From contig PBCP01000076.1 in NCBI GenBank assembly GCA_002717145.1, forward strand, positions 1 to 33,492: a stretch of 33,492 nucleotides of DNA, read 5' to 3'. The notes under the pieces are model-generated. The model saw nothing but the letters and a program-made list of their open reading frames with translations, was not told the DNA's origin and did no database searches. Numbering within the stretch: the first letter of the stretch is position 1; each line of letters begins with the position of its first letter. The translations under genes were made by a program, and so were the position numbers. The stretch comes from Planctomycetaceae bacterium. GTDB lineage: Bacteria; Planctomycetota; Planctomycetia; Pirellulales; Pirellulaceae. This document shows positions 8,682-17,666 of the stretch, piece after piece.

Positions 8682-9257
8682 GTTTTATATTCCTTTAAGC
8701 GTTACTTAGCTTCCGTTAAAACCTTCTTGGTTCTAAGGCCCGGGAACAATCGCTTTAACAGCGAGGGTGTCGGGCAATACTAAAGTACGCGCCTTTGCCG
8801 AATTAAAGGTGAATTAAAGTGGAAGCAGGAGACCATGTGGGGCTCCAATCCGCTCTCAACTCACGATTCGGCAAGTTAGCATTCTTGCTGATTGATAAGT
8901 GGGAACCGATTGTAATACTGCTAGCACTCGATTCAAAGTGTTTTAAAAACAAAGAGCGAAATTGCTCTTTAATGACGGAAAATACAGTGCTTTCGCCTAG
9001 TAAAAAAACATTTGCCTAACGGTGGAAAACCTGTCGACAAGATGACGATAACTGTCAAATCACGTCGGGGGTGACGTCCGTTTTCAGTAAAGTGGGCTTC
9101 GTGCCTCTACAGACAGAATGAGGAGACTCAAATTAATCCAAAACCGATCGATGTCCGCCTTTGAATTATAATGGATTTAGAATTAAGTAGGAGAGTCAGT
9201 GATGGTTAAAAAACATGATTTGTATTGATTCATAAGGGACAATCACGCTGCCAATCG
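8682..9257. other. Gene-free interval upstream of dnaA (candidate oriC or control region)
   Basis: 576 bases with no convincing gene. It lies upstream of dnaA and downstream of the next minus-strand gene, and contains A/T-rich patches (8941-8950, 9000-9009, 9207-9213). I searched by eye for DnaA boxes (TTATCCACA) and found only one near match, GGTGGAAAA at about 9021-9029, so an origin is a possibility rather than a call. A short plus-strand reading frame at 8819-9019 has no recognisable content. A minus-strand terminator sits at 8945-8970. Confidence 0.4.
8945..8970 (-). terminator. Intrinsic terminator, minus strand
   Basis: Reading the minus strand, AAAGAGC (8970-8964), a 6-nt loop and GCTCTTT (8957-8951) form a 7-bp hairpin, followed by G and five T (8949-8945). 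It would stop transcripts coming from the minus-strand gene at 9258-10022 before they enter dnaA. Confidence 0.55.
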
Positions 9258-10022
9258 TTAAATCTGATCTCTGCGCCGGTCTGTGGCAAGGATGCGACGA
9301 AAAGAGTCGCTTAACGTTGCTCCTAAATGAAGGCGATTCAATTCGAAACGTATTTCGTAAGTCGTGGAATTGGCCGAAGTCTTAACAACATCCGGTTGGA
9401 TGACTCTCAAGGCACTTACCGGAAGTTTGTTCTGACTTTTTACATACAGCGCCTGGATTGGACTGGGACGTCTGGTCATCGAGAATTTGTGTTTCATGAC
9501 ACGAACCAACGTATCGATGTTCTTTGTGTATCCCAGAAATTCTATACGTTGCAATTGCTCGTTTTCGTTGAATAGGTACGTTAGCGATCCCGCCAAATCG
9601 TCTTTTTCCTCGCCAGTTACAACGGGCACTCGATAACTGTGGAAACCGTCCTCTCTGACATGAAAAGATACCCGTGCCCAGCGATTCGTGATGGCACTAG
9701 GCGTGATATCAAAATCGAGAATTTGGTCGATGCCGGAAAACACGCCGCCGTCCAGATGTGGGCTGAGTCCGTCGGGGTCCGGAGTCGTCATCGACGCGTC
9801 GTTGATTGTGGCCACTTCATTTTGGTCTCCCCTGAAGAATGACGAAATCGATTGGCCGGTATCTGAGAACCAACTCCCAAGCGAATCCAGAATTCCATCG
9901 CCATCCTTTGAGCTATTGCTTGCCTCGCCGCTGCTTGAATTGACAGTCAACAAGGCAAGTGGGACTAGTAGGACGCCACCAAACATCACTAAATATATGA
10001 GTCGTTTGAGTATCCACTTCAT
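9258..10022 (-). CDS. Membrane-anchored protein of unknown function
   Basis: 254 residues from ATG 10022, chosen because GGAG lies seven bases upstream and the protein then begins MKWILKRLIYLVMFGG, a positive start plus one transmembrane or uncleaved signal segment (about residues 8-26). A serine/glycine/aspartate-rich linker follows (about 30-100). The C-terminal 150 residues form a probable alpha/beta domain (ITNRWARVSFHVREDGFHSY onward) with many charged residues and no catalytic motif I recognise. The topology predicts a short cytoplasmic N-terminus with the bulk outside the cytoplasmic membrane. An upstream in-frame start at 10070 would add 16 unlikely residues. Its terminator appears to be 290 bp downstream. 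Function unknown; a planctomycete-specific DUF is likely. Confidence 0.72.
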   Translation of the reverse strand: MKWILKRLIYLVMFGGVLLVPLALLTVNSSSGEASNSSKDGDGILDSLGSWFSDTGQSISSFFRGDQNEVATINDASMTTPDPDGLSPHLDGGVFSGIDQILDFDITPSAITNRWARVSFHVREDGFHSYRVPVVTGEEKDDLAGSLTYLFNENEQLQRIEFLGYTKNIDTLVRVMKHKFSMTRRPSPIQALYVKSQNKLPVSALRVIQPDVVKTSANSTTYEIRFELNRLHLGATLSDSFRRILATDRRRDQI

Positions 10023-10154
10023 GAGTTGCTCCGTTGGGCAAACAAGTATTCTTTCATCAAAAAGTACCACTTGTGCTGCGGATGCCGGTGGATCGGCGTG
10101 CTGAAGGAGTCAGGAGGGGTATGAAACAATAGGTTAGATGACGGGTTATGCAGA

Positions 10155-11399
10155 TTAGATTGACTTTTTCACGCGTTGAGCAACATAAACACGTGTATGC
10201 TTCTTCGTTCGGGGGTTGCCGGCAATAATCAGTGTCGCCTCGTGTTCTCCTTTGGGTTTCAGCAGCTTTCTAATTTGTTCGGGGGTCTCATTGATTCCTC
10301 GTTTCTTGATCTCGAGTCGTCCAATGTCCTGCTGTTTGAGGTATTGTCTGATTTGCTTGAGATTAAACGGCAGGTCCTGGAGAATTTCATAGCATGTTCC
10401 GCCGGGGGCTTCGATTGCATTATCCGATGTGAAATATGCCACCGAGGAATGGATGTACTTCATATTGTGAAAGACGGCCCAGGCTGGGGCCATTTGGGCG
10501 GCAAGAATGGCTGGCATGGGTTCATACAAATAACGCTGGACGGTACCGTTAAATGGCAGGTTACCTGATTCGATGACTTGATCATCAGCAATAGAAAACT
10601 CCCACTTTGTATTTCCCCGGCTGTCAACGTCGATGGCAGTTCGTGTGTTTGGCGAAATTCTATCTTTGGCAAAAAGAGCTAGTTGCTGACGACATTCATT
10701 TCGGGATTGGATCCAGATTAGCTCACACTGAGGACGCCATGTTTCAGGAATGGAACTGGCGGGGGCGAGCTTTATCGAGAGTCCTTGTATCGAAACGCCC
10801 ACCAAAGAGGTCAAATGATTTAAAAAATCTAAACCAGGGGCCAGAGATTCAATTTCGGTGTGACGCTGACCATCGGATCGCCGATCGGGATCAATGTGCA
10901 CCCAGTCGGTGTCTAAGGCAAGTTGCGACGCATCGGCCGAGGTTGTTTCGACGGTTGTCTCTTTTTCTTTGGCGATACAAAGAGATGCATTATGCTTGGC
11001 GATCGCACAAATTTCAGGGTTCAGATCAACGCCGGTCACGTTGAATCTGGCTGCCAAAGCCTGCAAATCACCTCCCATCCCGCAACAGAGATCGGTAACG
11101 TGCCGGGCTTGGGGAGCAATCTTTTCGATGAGCCCGGCCTTAAATGCTGCGATTCCGGAATCCGTCGCTTGCTGTAAGCTGCGATCGGTAAAAAGCATCT
11201 CGTTTGCCAGTGTAAAGCGAGTTGCCGCCTGGTTTCTTAATTTGACTTGCTGAGCGATCAATTGCGTTTGTTCAACCGTGTACGACTTGCGCAAACGCAT
11301 AAGCGATTTGGCATTTAGTTGAGGGCTGTCAGCACTGACGCACAGTTCGGCAATGGCGTGAAGAGCAACATCGGAAGTTAACCACTGGTCGGTATTCAT
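10155..11399 (-). CDS. THUMP-like class I SAM-dependent methyltransferase
   Basis: Predicted methyltransferase of the THUMP-like family (probably acting on RNA; substrate unproven). The SAM-binding loop is VTDLCCGMGGDLQALA, followed by the acidic strand VTGVDLNP; an HIDPDRRSDG block occupies the motif IV position. The C-terminus has EIKKRGINETPEQIRKLLKP and ends with a beta-rich segment matching the THUMP_like domain layout. I chose ATG 11399, beginning MNTDQWLTSD, with AGGGAA very close upstream. The open frame extends to 11519, but that start would overlap the control region of the divergent lipoprotein gene. ATG 11447 is a second alternative. The first 100 residues (ALHAIAELCV onward) match the helical N-terminal part of such proteins. 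Confidence 0.83.
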   Translation of the reverse strand: MNTDQWLTSDVALHAIAELCVSADSPQLNAKSLMRLRKSYTVEQTQLIAQQVKLRNQAATRFTLANEMLFTDRSLQQATDSGIAAFKAGLIEKIAPQARHVTDLCCGMGGDLQALAARFNVTGVDLNPEICAIAKHNASLCIAKEKETTVETTSADASQLALDTDWVHIDPDRRSDGQRHTEIESLAPGLDFLNHLTSLVGVSIQGLSIKLAPASSIPETWRPQCELIWIQSRNECRQQLALFAKDRISPNTRTAIDVDSRGNTKWEFSIADDQVIESGNLPFNGTVQRYLYEPMPAILAAQMAPAWAVFHNMKYIHSSVAYFTSDNAIEAPGGTCYEILQDLPFNLKQIRQYLKQQDIGRLEIKKRGINETPEQIRKLLKPKGEHEATLIIAGNPRTKKHTRVYVAQRVKKSI

Positions 11400-11549
11400 T
11401 TCCCTAGTATGAAAACTACTCAATAGATAGACAATATCTGCGCCCATCAAGTTCGTCGGTTCGGGTTGACCTGTTTTTACGTGTTTTGTTACATTTCCTG
11501 GATACTTCCTCACCGACATGCATCCGTCAAACGTAGGTTTTTTATCAGC

Positions 11550-12266
11550 ATGAGTTCAATGCGTGTTTTATTTGTTGTACTGCTTGGCTTATTGGTGCAT
11601 TCAATTGGCTGTAAAAGCCGTCCCATTGTGAATTGGAATTGGGTTAATGACCGAGCCTGGTCTGAGTGGCGTGACGACGATCGTTACATGACCACCTGGC
11701 ATGAAAAAGAGAAATTTCTGGAGTCGCTACGTGAGGATGCTGGCTCACTTCCTATCGCTGAGCAGCGACAGCACGCCTTGGCCCTCTCGGAGCAGGTTCA
11801 ATCGGAGCAAGTGCCTGTTGTACGGCGTGAATTAGTAAGAACGCTGGCTCATTTTCATGTAGTTGAAGCAGAGGCAGGGCTTTTAGAGGCTTTGGAAGAT
11901 AATGATCCTGATATTCGTATTGTTGCCTGTAAAGCCTGGGGAACGCGACTTAACGTGACTGCCAAAACAGCACTGCTGAAAACGGTGCGCAGTGATCAAG
12001 ATTCGGATGTGCAGTCTGCCGCATTACGAGCTCTGGGTAATTTTAAAGGACAGGAAGTCTTCAAAGAATTGAGGACGGCTTTGGAAAGCCGCGACCCTGC
12101 TGTGCAATATGCGGGTATTCAGGGATTACGAAAACTGACAGGTGAAGATTGGGGGGAAGACCCGGAGACGTGGATAGCCGGTCTGGAAGGCCAATCGCCT
12201 GATATCGTGCATGATGGTCAGGAGTCCTTTTTCGATGCGTTGCACCCTCGAAATTTAATTCGATAA
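11550..12266 (+). CDS. HEAT-repeat lipoprotein
   Basis: About 238 residues from ATG 11550. The N-terminus is a lipoprotein signal: MSSMRVLFVVLLGLLVHSIGCKS, with SIGC as lipobox, so the protein is probably lipid-anchored at the membrane facing outwards. From about residue 80, three HEAT-type helical repeats are readable, each with the D-x-D-x-x-V/I-R/Q-x-x-A pattern: NDPDIRIVACKAWG, QDSDVQSAALRALG and RDPAVQYAGIQGLR. HEAT repeats normally give a protein-binding solenoid; the partner is unknown. An earlier in-frame start at 11466 would put a non-signal sequence in front, so 11550 is preferred (11559 is also possible). It is divergent from the methyltransferase gene and ends before a terminator at 12379. 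Confidence 0.82.
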   Translation: MSSMRVLFVVLLGLLVHSIGCKSRPIVNWNWVNDRAWSEWRDDDRYMTTWHEKEKFLESLREDAGSLPIAEQRQHALALSEQVQSEQVPVVRRELVRTLAHFHVVEAEAGLLEALEDNDPDIRIVACKAWGTRLNVTAKTALLKTVRSDQDSDVQSAALRALGNFKGQEVFKELRTALESRDPAVQYAGIQGLRKLTGEDWGEDPETWIAGLEGQSPDIVHDGQESFFDALHPRNLIR

Positions 12267-12378
12267 GAATGGCAGCCTCCGGTTTTAGATTCCCGTTTAA
12301 CTGCCATTGCTGTAAAGTCTGGTAAGCCGTACTATTTAGCCTGTTGTACTGCTTTAAGCAATACTTCCTTCCTACGCT

Positions 12379-12402
12379 CGGGGAATCACTCCCCGTATTT
12401 TT
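12379..12402 (+). terminator. Intrinsic terminator after the HEAT lipoprotein gene
   Basis: CGGGGA (12379-12384) and TCCCCG (12390-12395) form a 6-bp GC-rich stem with a 5-nt loop, followed by TATTTTT (12396-12402). It lies only 20 bases before the start of the next gene, so it could also act as a leader attenuator for that gene. Confidence 0.65.
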
Positions 12403-12422
12403 GAGATAGATTACGGTCCATC

Positions 12423-13355
12423 GTGCCCAGTAAGTTTCAAGAACCATTCGCAACACTATATAAACAGGCGGCCAAGTTGCGGCAGGCGACTGCTGCAGAC
12501 GCGCTGTTGTTGGTGTTGGATTCAGAAGCAGACTGGGCAGCATTGCGTAAAGCCGGACGACATAATCTGATCCTCTGCGTTGCTCAGGAGGAGAAATATC
12601 TTGAAGGTGCTGAAGACCACGGCCTGACTCCGGTACTACTGGAAGCAGATGATATTCCGGTTCAGGAACTCATGGAGACTGCTTTACTGGAATGTGTTGC
12701 AAACGATGTTCTTGAAGCAGGGTCTCAAGTAGTAGCGATTTATTCCGGTTTCCATAGCGATATGCACGACAGCATTTCGCTGATACGTCTAGACGAGCAT
12801 CTAGGTAGGCTAACAGCTAAGGATCTACGCAAACTGGAAACACGCGTTCCCTTGGAAACACTAAAGTCTGTTGTCGATCTGGCAGTTGAAATTGGGTTTG
12901 AAGGGCGTGAAGGGAAACCTGTTGGCACATTGTTTGTTGTTGGGGATGCTCGTAACGTATTGGAGCATTGTCATCCGGCCGGCTTCGATCCAGTCCGTGG
13001 CTATAAGAAAGATGATCGAAATCTTAAAGATGCCCGGACTCGAGACGCAGTCAAAGAAATTGCCCAACTTGATGGTGCGATGGTCGTTGGGAGTGATGGT
13101 GTCATAGAACGCTCATGCCAGATTATTCAGGTGAGTGCGACAAGTCTGACTTTATCTAAAGGCTTAGGAGCAAGGCATTGGGCCGCGGCATCAATTTCTA
13201 AAGTCACTAAGGCAATTTCGGTCGTGGTTAGCGAAACGAATGGAACCGTTCGTCTGTTTCAGGATGGAGAAGTTGTGCTTCGCATCGAGCCTATGCGTCG
13301 AGCTATGAAATGGCGGGAATTTGATTTCGATCCACCTATCTCATCTTCCGAGTGA
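12423..13355 (+). CDS. DacZ-like diadenylate cyclase (c-di-AMP synthase), RHW variant
   Basis: 310 residues. The C-terminal part is a DisA_N/DAC domain, which condenses two ATP into the second messenger c-di-AMP. The DGA motif is at 217-219 (QLDGAMVVGSDG). The second motif, normally RHR, reads R251-H252-W253 in GLGARHWAAASIS. The N-terminal 25-125 region resembles the C-terminal domain of pyruvate kinase (VVAIYSGFHSDMHDSISLI), the architecture of archaeal DacZ/CdaZ rather than DisA (no helix-hairpin-helix DNA-binding region) or CdaA (no transmembrane helices). It should therefore be soluble. The start is GTG 12423; no ATG occurs nearby and no clear ribosome site is seen. It converges with the epimerase gene, leaving 8 bp. 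Cyclase activity is inferred; the W substitution leaves it open. Confidence 0.82.
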   Translation: MPSKFQEPFATLYKQAAKLRQATAADALLLVLDSEADWAALRKAGRHNLILCVAQEEKYLEGAEDHGLTPVLLEADDIPVQELMETALLECVANDVLEAGSQVVAIYSGFHSDMHDSISLIRLDEHLGRLTAKDLRKLETRVPLETLKSVVDLAVEIGFEGREGKPVGTLFVVGDARNVLEHCHPAGFDPVRGYKKDDRNLKDARTRDAVKEIAQLDGAMVVGSDGVIERSCQIIQVSATSLTLSKGLGARHWAAASISKVTKAISVVVSETNGTVRLFQDGEVVLRIEPMRRAMKWREFDFDPPISSSE

Positions 13356-13363
13356 AGATCGCT

Positions 13364-14023
13364 TCATGACGGCAAGGATGACAGTGGGATGCCAATATCA
13401 AGCACAGAGACATTGCCTGTAAATGACTTGGCAACTTGCCGGGAAAAACCGGTTTTCATTGCTACCATGGTTAAGGTTTGCTGCGCTTGAAATGTAGGGG
13501 TGCTTGGCTGGCCCGTGTCACAATCGAGTCCGGAAGGAATGTCAATTGCCACGCGAAATGCAGGTTGGCGGTTAGCCCAGTCAATGGCCTGACGAAACGG
13601 CGGGCGAGGATCTCCCTGCCCTCCCGTACCCATCATGCAATCTATGATGGCCATGTTGCTGTCCGTATCTAACTCATCTAATGCGGACACGATATTAGTC
13701 TCATCAACAAAGAGAATGGTCGTAGGAAGCTTCGTCAGGATTTCATAATTTGTCAGGGCATCACCGCTCAGGGAATCGGGGGGCACAAGCTGGATGATAA
13801 TGGCAGGAATCTCGCGTGTCAGTAGATGGCGGGCGATGACAAAACCGTCTCCCGCGTTATTACCTTTACCACATAGCAGCATGACGCAACTGAATTCATG
13901 AGACGCAATGATATCCGTACATGCACGACCTGCATTTTCCATGAGTGTGAGGCCGCTTATACCTAGACTTTCGATAGCCAGGCGGTCCACATCGCGGCTT
14001 TGTTGTCGATTAAGAGCAGTCAT
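13364..14023 (-). CDS. nnrE: NAD(P)H-hydrate epimerase
   Basis: Repairs damaged NAD(P)H by interconverting R and S hydrates (NAD(P)HX) so that a dehydratase can restore the cofactor. 219 residues form a YjeF N-terminal domain alone: LMENAGRA (27-34), CGKGNNAGDGFVIARHL (51-67), the catalytic-region aspartate in IDCMMGTGGQG (127-137), and DIPSGLDCDTG (161-171). The C-terminal ADP-dependent dehydratase (NnrD) that is fused in E. coli is absent, so a separate gene elsewhere is expected. ATG 14023 is preceded by AGGAAA about eight bases away. It lies in no obvious operon, being convergent with the cyclase gene and divergent from the SnoaL-like gene. Confidence 0.92.
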   Translation of the reverse strand: MTALNRQQSRDVDRLAIESLGISGLTLMENAGRACTDIIASHEFSCVMLLCGKGNNAGDGFVIARHLLTREIPAIIIQLVPPDSLSGDALTNYEILTKLPTTILFVDETNIVSALDELDTDSNMAIIDCMMGTGGQGDPRPPFRQAIDWANRQPAFRVAIDIPSGLDCDTGQPSTPTFQAQQTLTMVAMKTGFSRQVAKSFTGNVSVLDIGIPLSSLPS

Positions 14024-14159
14024 AAAGATTTCCTAATGACACATTATACGAATAAGTCATCCAAATTTACGTATGTACCTGGCTTTATCCTTATTTGAGT
14101 TTAAGGAATTCAATTAGTTACGATGTAGGAATGAATCAGACGTTTTCGTGGAGTGGGAT

Positions 14160-14663
14160 ATGAAGAATGTACAAACCGGATTAGCTTGCCTTTTGTTGGG
14201 GCTGGGGGTGGGGATGATTTATGGAAGAGAAGAGAAAGCTGAGGGGCCTGTTTTTGTAACAGAAGGTGAAGTATTTGATGGGCAGGTGACGATGTTGGAC
14301 AAATTTGTTGAGGCCTGTCTGGCACAGGATGCAACGGCCTGTGCAGACCTGTACACCGAAGACACGGTTTATATGGTACAGAATCAACCGGCCTTGGAAG
14401 GATATGACGAAGTACTAAACAGTTATCAGGCTTTGTTTAGCGAAAACAGGTCTGCGGAGATCGAAATGGCCGAGCCTGTGCAGCAAGTACTATCGATGGG
14501 GGACTTTGCAGTCGTTCGAGGTAGTGGATACAACATCACAATGACAGATGGTGTGTCAGAAAAGGAATCTTATAAGTGGTTGATTTTGAGTCAGCGTCAG
14601 ACAGATGGCAGCTGGAAAATGTTATGGGACATCTACAACTACGATGATGATTACACTCGGTAA
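14160..14663 (+). CDS. Exported SnoaL-like/DUF4440 (NTF2-fold) protein
   Basis: 167 residues from ATG 14160, chosen for GGAG six bases upstream and for a clean export signal (KNVQTGLACLLLGLGVGMIYG); GTG 14148 is the alternative. The mature part is a single NTF2-like domain: a helix with FVEACLAQDATACADLYTED, then beta strands containing GYDEVLNSYQALF and ending SYKWLILSQRQTDGSWKML, the usual SgcJ/EcaC/DUF4440 ending (W-x-x-x-x-D). Such domains bind small ligands or catalyse isomerisations, but no specific active site can be assigned. A long perfect hairpin lies 40 bp downstream. Confidence 0.8.
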   Translation: MKNVQTGLACLLLGLGVGMIYGREEKAEGPVFVTEGEVFDGQVTMLDKFVEACLAQDATACADLYTEDTVYMVQNQPALEGYDEVLNSYQALFSENRSAEIEMAEPVQQVLSMGDFAVVRGSGYNITMTDGVSEKESYKWLILSQRQTDGSWKMLWDIYNYDDDYTR

Positions 14664-14702
14664 GCTGATTTTGCTTGCCTTCGCTGATCGTTACCAAGCA
14701 AA

Positions 14703-14735
14703 TGAGGCGTTACGATTAAGAATCGTAACGCCTCA
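14703..14735. terminator. Perfect 15-bp hairpin between convergent genes
   Basis: TGAGGCGTTACGATT (14703-14717), a 3-nt loop AAG, and its exact complement (14721-14735). It lies between the SnoaL-like gene and the SHD1 gene. No T-tract follows on either strand, so it is either a non-canonical terminator or a 3'-end stabilising hairpin. Confidence 0.6.
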
Positions 14736-14836
14736 GCCAATCGCTCCCAGACGCTTCATCAAAGCTGTCATTGACCCGTTGAGTTATCCCTGATGAGTTG
14801 GTCGCTGGAAAGCAAGTTTAAATTGTCGTCGTCCGT

Positions 14837-16264
14837 TTATGGAATAATGAACACCCCTCCGAGTACGGAACCGGCCTGAATTAGTGCAGCTTTACGGCTA
14901 ATAGGGAAGGCAGGCTTCACTCTCGGGGCCAGACTTCCGGGACGATGATAGCCCAGAGCATATTGGCACTCATTCCACGGATGAATGCCCATTTGATAAG
15001 GAAGAATGGCAATGTTGGTGAAAAAGTGTGCTCCTGACCGGATAGGTTGCAACCAAGGCCCCAGAGTATGTCCATGGCGTTCTAACTGAGCATCTTCAAA
15101 GTAGATGGGCTTGTGAGCTACAGCAGACGCTCGCCAATGAAAGTTAAGTGATTCCCAGGCTCTTTGTTCGTAAGGGCTATTGTCGATTCGGCATTGCTTA
15201 GGGAATCCCCAGGCATCTGCTATATAACACACATCGTCCACGCTGAGTTCACTGATGGGCAAAGCCCGCAATTCGCCATCGCTACCTTTGATATGGACGC
15301 TACTATAAGCATAATCTGCCAACTGTCCTTCCGCTAAAACCTGTCCTTCACGATTACGCCACTTTCTGGTCTCTTGTTGAAGCTTTGGTGGCTTTTGATC
15401 CAGATTGGGCTTAAAGCTGGGGGAAATATCTAACGAGATCTCACTAATAGGCTTAGCACTAATAAGTGTAGAGGCCTTTTCGCAATCCGGTGTTCCGCAG
15501 TTCTTTGGGTCAAGCATGGGAGCTACCTGGATGGCGGCGCCAGTCGCACCGGCCAATGGATCCAAAACTCCTGTTTGTGGTGTTGGTAATTCTGGTGCAG
15601 CCGGAGATATCTCAGTTTCCTCAGGCTCCTGTTGCTTCTGAGTTGGGGCTTTTTCGACCAATTTAGGAGGTACTGGCTGTGTAGGTTGAACAGGCTGCTC
15701 TGATTCTAAAGGGGCCTGTCCGATCAGCAAAACAGGTGCATTGTCTGACTCTGGCGATGTGGACTGATCTTGTTTGCCTGCTGGAATTGGCTGTGTGGGC
15801 GTTGGAGCTTCGATGATCAGGGCGTCGTTTTGGCTGGATGGTGTCGTCACATTTGGTAAAGGTTGCTTTAGTAAATTCTGCTCGACTTCAACTTCGGTAA
15901 TTGGCAAAAACGTATCCGTGTCGTCTGTAGAGGGCACAACGACGGACTCTATGGGGGAATCCTGAAGAGCTACTTTTTGAACTCCAGAGGGCTTGGGAGG
16001 CGTTATGGCTTCTGTGATTGTAGCAATGCGCGTTAGAGGGGTTGATGTGGTAACACGCAAGCGAGTCGTTGGCAGATTACCGACCGAACCAGAGGATGTG
16101 CGAGTTGACTTGATACGAATAGGAGGCTCAGCCAGGGCTCGATATTGACTTCCAATTATCAGAAAAATGATGCCTGTTAGGGCAAGCAGTAATCTAGTTA
16201 CTGTCGGTGCCGGACGATTGGTCCGGACTATAGTTAGGAGATTCGTGAGTAATTGAGATGTCAT
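14837..16264 (-). CDS. Secreted SHD1-domain protein of unknown function
   Basis: 475 residues in four parts: a hydrophobic export segment (about 23-45, ending RALAE); a long low-complexity Pro/Thr/Gln-rich region (about 50-290); an SHD1 (SLA1 homology 1) domain beginning [16 protein letters not shown], with [20 protein letters not shown]; and a conserved C-terminal block with [16 protein letters not shown] and a final hydrophobic stretch. SHD1 is a eukaryote-named domain found repeatedly in exported planctomycete proteins; its bacterial role is unknown. The ATG at 16264 overlaps the 3' end of guaB by 71 bp in another frame; no in-frame start follows before the export segment, so the overlap appears real. 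The gene is probably translated from the guaB transcript. Confidence 0.75.
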   Translation of the reverse strand: MTSQLLTNLLTIVRTNRPAPTVTRLLLALTGIIFLIIGSQYRALAEPPIRIKSTRTSSGSVGNLPTTRLRVTTSTPLTRIATITEAITPPKPSGVQKVALQDSPIESVVVPSTDDTDTFLPITEVEVEQNLLKQPLPNVTTPSSQNDALIIEAPTPTQPIPAGKQDQSTSPESDNAPVLLIGQAPLESEQPVQPTQPVPPKLVEKAPTQKQQEPEETEISPAAPELPTPQTGVLDPLAGATGAAIQVAPMLDPKNCGTPDCEKASTLISAKPISEISLDISPSFKPNLDQKPPKLQQETRKWRNREGQVLAEGQLADYAYSSVHIKGSDGELRALPISELSVDDVCYIADAWGFPKQCRIDNSPYEQRAWESLNFHWRASAVAHKPIYFEDAQLERHGHTLGPWLQPIRSGAHFFTNIAILPYQMGIHPWNECQYALGYHRPGSLAPRVKPAFPISRKAALIQAGSVLGGVFIIP

Positions 16265-17666
16265 GAGGATGGCTTTCCCGAATACTTGCTGCTGTCACTC
16301 GAATAAACCGAGCATCGGTGCGTAGGTTGTCTATGGTGAACGTACCACAGTAACCCATGCCCGCACGTAGTCCACCGACTAATTGGTAGACAAAGTCTGC
16401 CAGGTCGCCTTTGAAAGGTACTCGACCTTCCACACCTTCTGGGACAAGCTTGCCATTTCCACTTTGACGGTAACGCTCGCTTGAACCCTTCACCATGGCA
16501 CCCATGGATCCCATCCCACGATAGGCTTTGAAGGTACGGCCTTGGTAGAGGATTAATCGTCCGGGACTTTCAGAAAGTCCTGCGAAAAGTCCTCCAATCA
16601 TGACAGAATTTGCTCCGGCAACAATTGCTTTAGCAATATCACCGGAAAACCTAATGCCGCCATCCGCAATAATGGGGATGCCAGCATCTTTAGCTGCCTT
16701 GGCAGCTTCATAAATGGCTGTCACTTGTGGTACACCAACACCTGAAACTACACGAGTAGTACAGATCGACCCCGGGCCAATCCCGACCTTGACGGCGTCT
16801 GCACCGGCATCGATCAGGTCTTTGGCACCAGCCTGTGTGGCAACATTTCCAGCTACCACATCGATATTCCACTGTTTTTTCAGTTCTTTAACCGTCTGAA
16901 TGACATTTTTTGAGTGCCCGTGAGCACTATCTACAATTAAAACATCGACCCCTTTGTTTATCAGGCTCTCTGCTCGTTCAAACCCAAACACACCGATGGC
17001 AGCTCCGACGCGCAGTCGACCAAGGTGGTCTTTGCAAGCATCCGGAAACTGTTTCATCATGTCGATGTCTTTAATGGTAATCAGTCCGGTCAGTTTGAAA
17101 GAATCGTCCACAAGAAGCAGTTTCTCCACTTTTTTCGCAGTTAAAATCTGCTCTGCTTCCTCTAACGTGACAGCCCCCTTGGCCGTCACCAGGTTTTCCC
17201 TTGTCATCACTTCGGAAACAGCCTGAGACGTATCTTCCAGGAATCGCAAATCCCGTCTCGTCAGAATGCCGACGAGCGTGCCATCAGCTTCGGTAATCGG
17301 GACTCCGGACACATTGTGCTGTTCCATCAGTTCTCGTGCGTTGCCAACATTTGCCGTAGGTTGGAGCGTTACCGGGTCAATGATGATCCCATTGGCGCTT
17401 CGTTTTACTTTGTTGACTTCGACGGTTTGATCTTCGACCGACATGTTTTTGTGAATGACACCAAGCCCCCCCATCTTGGCTAAAGCAATTGCCATAGCAT
17501 GTTCAGTTACCGTATCCATTGGGGAACTGATTAGAGGGATATTTAGCTGGATATTATTCGTGAGCTTAGTCCGCACGTCGGCATCAGATGGAACTATTTC
17601 ACTGTAAGCTGGCTCCAAGAGGACATCATCAAAAGTGATCGCCGTTAATCTGATTTTATCTTCCAT
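16194..17666 (-). CDS. guaB: Inosine-5'-monophosphate dehydrogenase
   Basis: Oxidises IMP to XMP with NAD, the first committed step to GMP; cytoplasmic. From ATG 17666 the protein is 490 residues, the normal length, starting [19 protein letters not shown]. Key features are [13 protein letters not shown], a CBS pair (about residues 90-205, [20 protein letters not shown] and the [12 protein letters not shown] block), [11 protein letters not shown] with the catalytic cysteine, the [12 protein letters not shown] phosphate loop and [10 protein letters not shown]. The open frame extends to 17744, but the added residues (MEAPRALSQ...) are not family-like. GMP synthase is 10 kb away in the same orientation, so the two GMP genes are not in one operon here. 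Confidence 0.97.
   Translation of the reverse strand: MEDKIRLTAITFDDVLLEPAYSEIVPSDADVRTKLTNNIQLNIPLISSPMDTVTEHAMAIALAKMGGLGVIHKNMSVEDQTVEVNKVKRSANGIIIDPVTLQPTANVGNARELMEQHNVSGVPITEADGTLVGILTRRDLRFLEDTSQAVSEVMTRENLVTAKGAVTLEEAEQILTAKKVEKLLLVDDSFKLTGLITIKDIDMMKQFPDACKDHLGRLRVGAAIGVFGFERAESLINKGVDVLIVDSAHGHSKNVIQTVKELKKQWNIDVVAGNVATQAGAKDLIDAGADAVKVGIGPGSICTTRVVSGVGVPQVTAIYEAAKAAKDAGIPIIADGGIRFSGDIAKAIVAGANSVMIGGLFAGLSESPGRLILYQGRTFKAYRGMGSMGAMVKGSSERYRQSGNGKLVPEGVEGRVPFKGDLADFVYQLVGGLRAGMGYCGTFTIDNLRTDARFIRVTAASIRESHPHDISITHESPNYSPDQSSGTDSN

Noticed and set aside
8819..9019. 66-codon plus-strand frame in the dnaA upstream interval
   Set aside because: GTG start with no ribosome site, no recognisable motif, and a minus-strand terminator inside it; most likely chance.
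9161..9172. TATAAT on the plus strand near 9167
   Set aside because: No -35 element at the right distance and no plus-strand gene downstream to serve.
10607..11253. Plus-strand frames of up to 145 codons opposite the methyltransferase gene
   Set aside because: They lie wholly inside a well-supported minus-strand gene and show no domain or ribosome site.
12268..12308. AATGGCAG ... CTGCCATT inverted repeat after the HEAT lipoprotein gene
   Set aside because: 8-bp arms with a 25-nt loop and no T-tract; too weak beside the clear hairpin at 12379.
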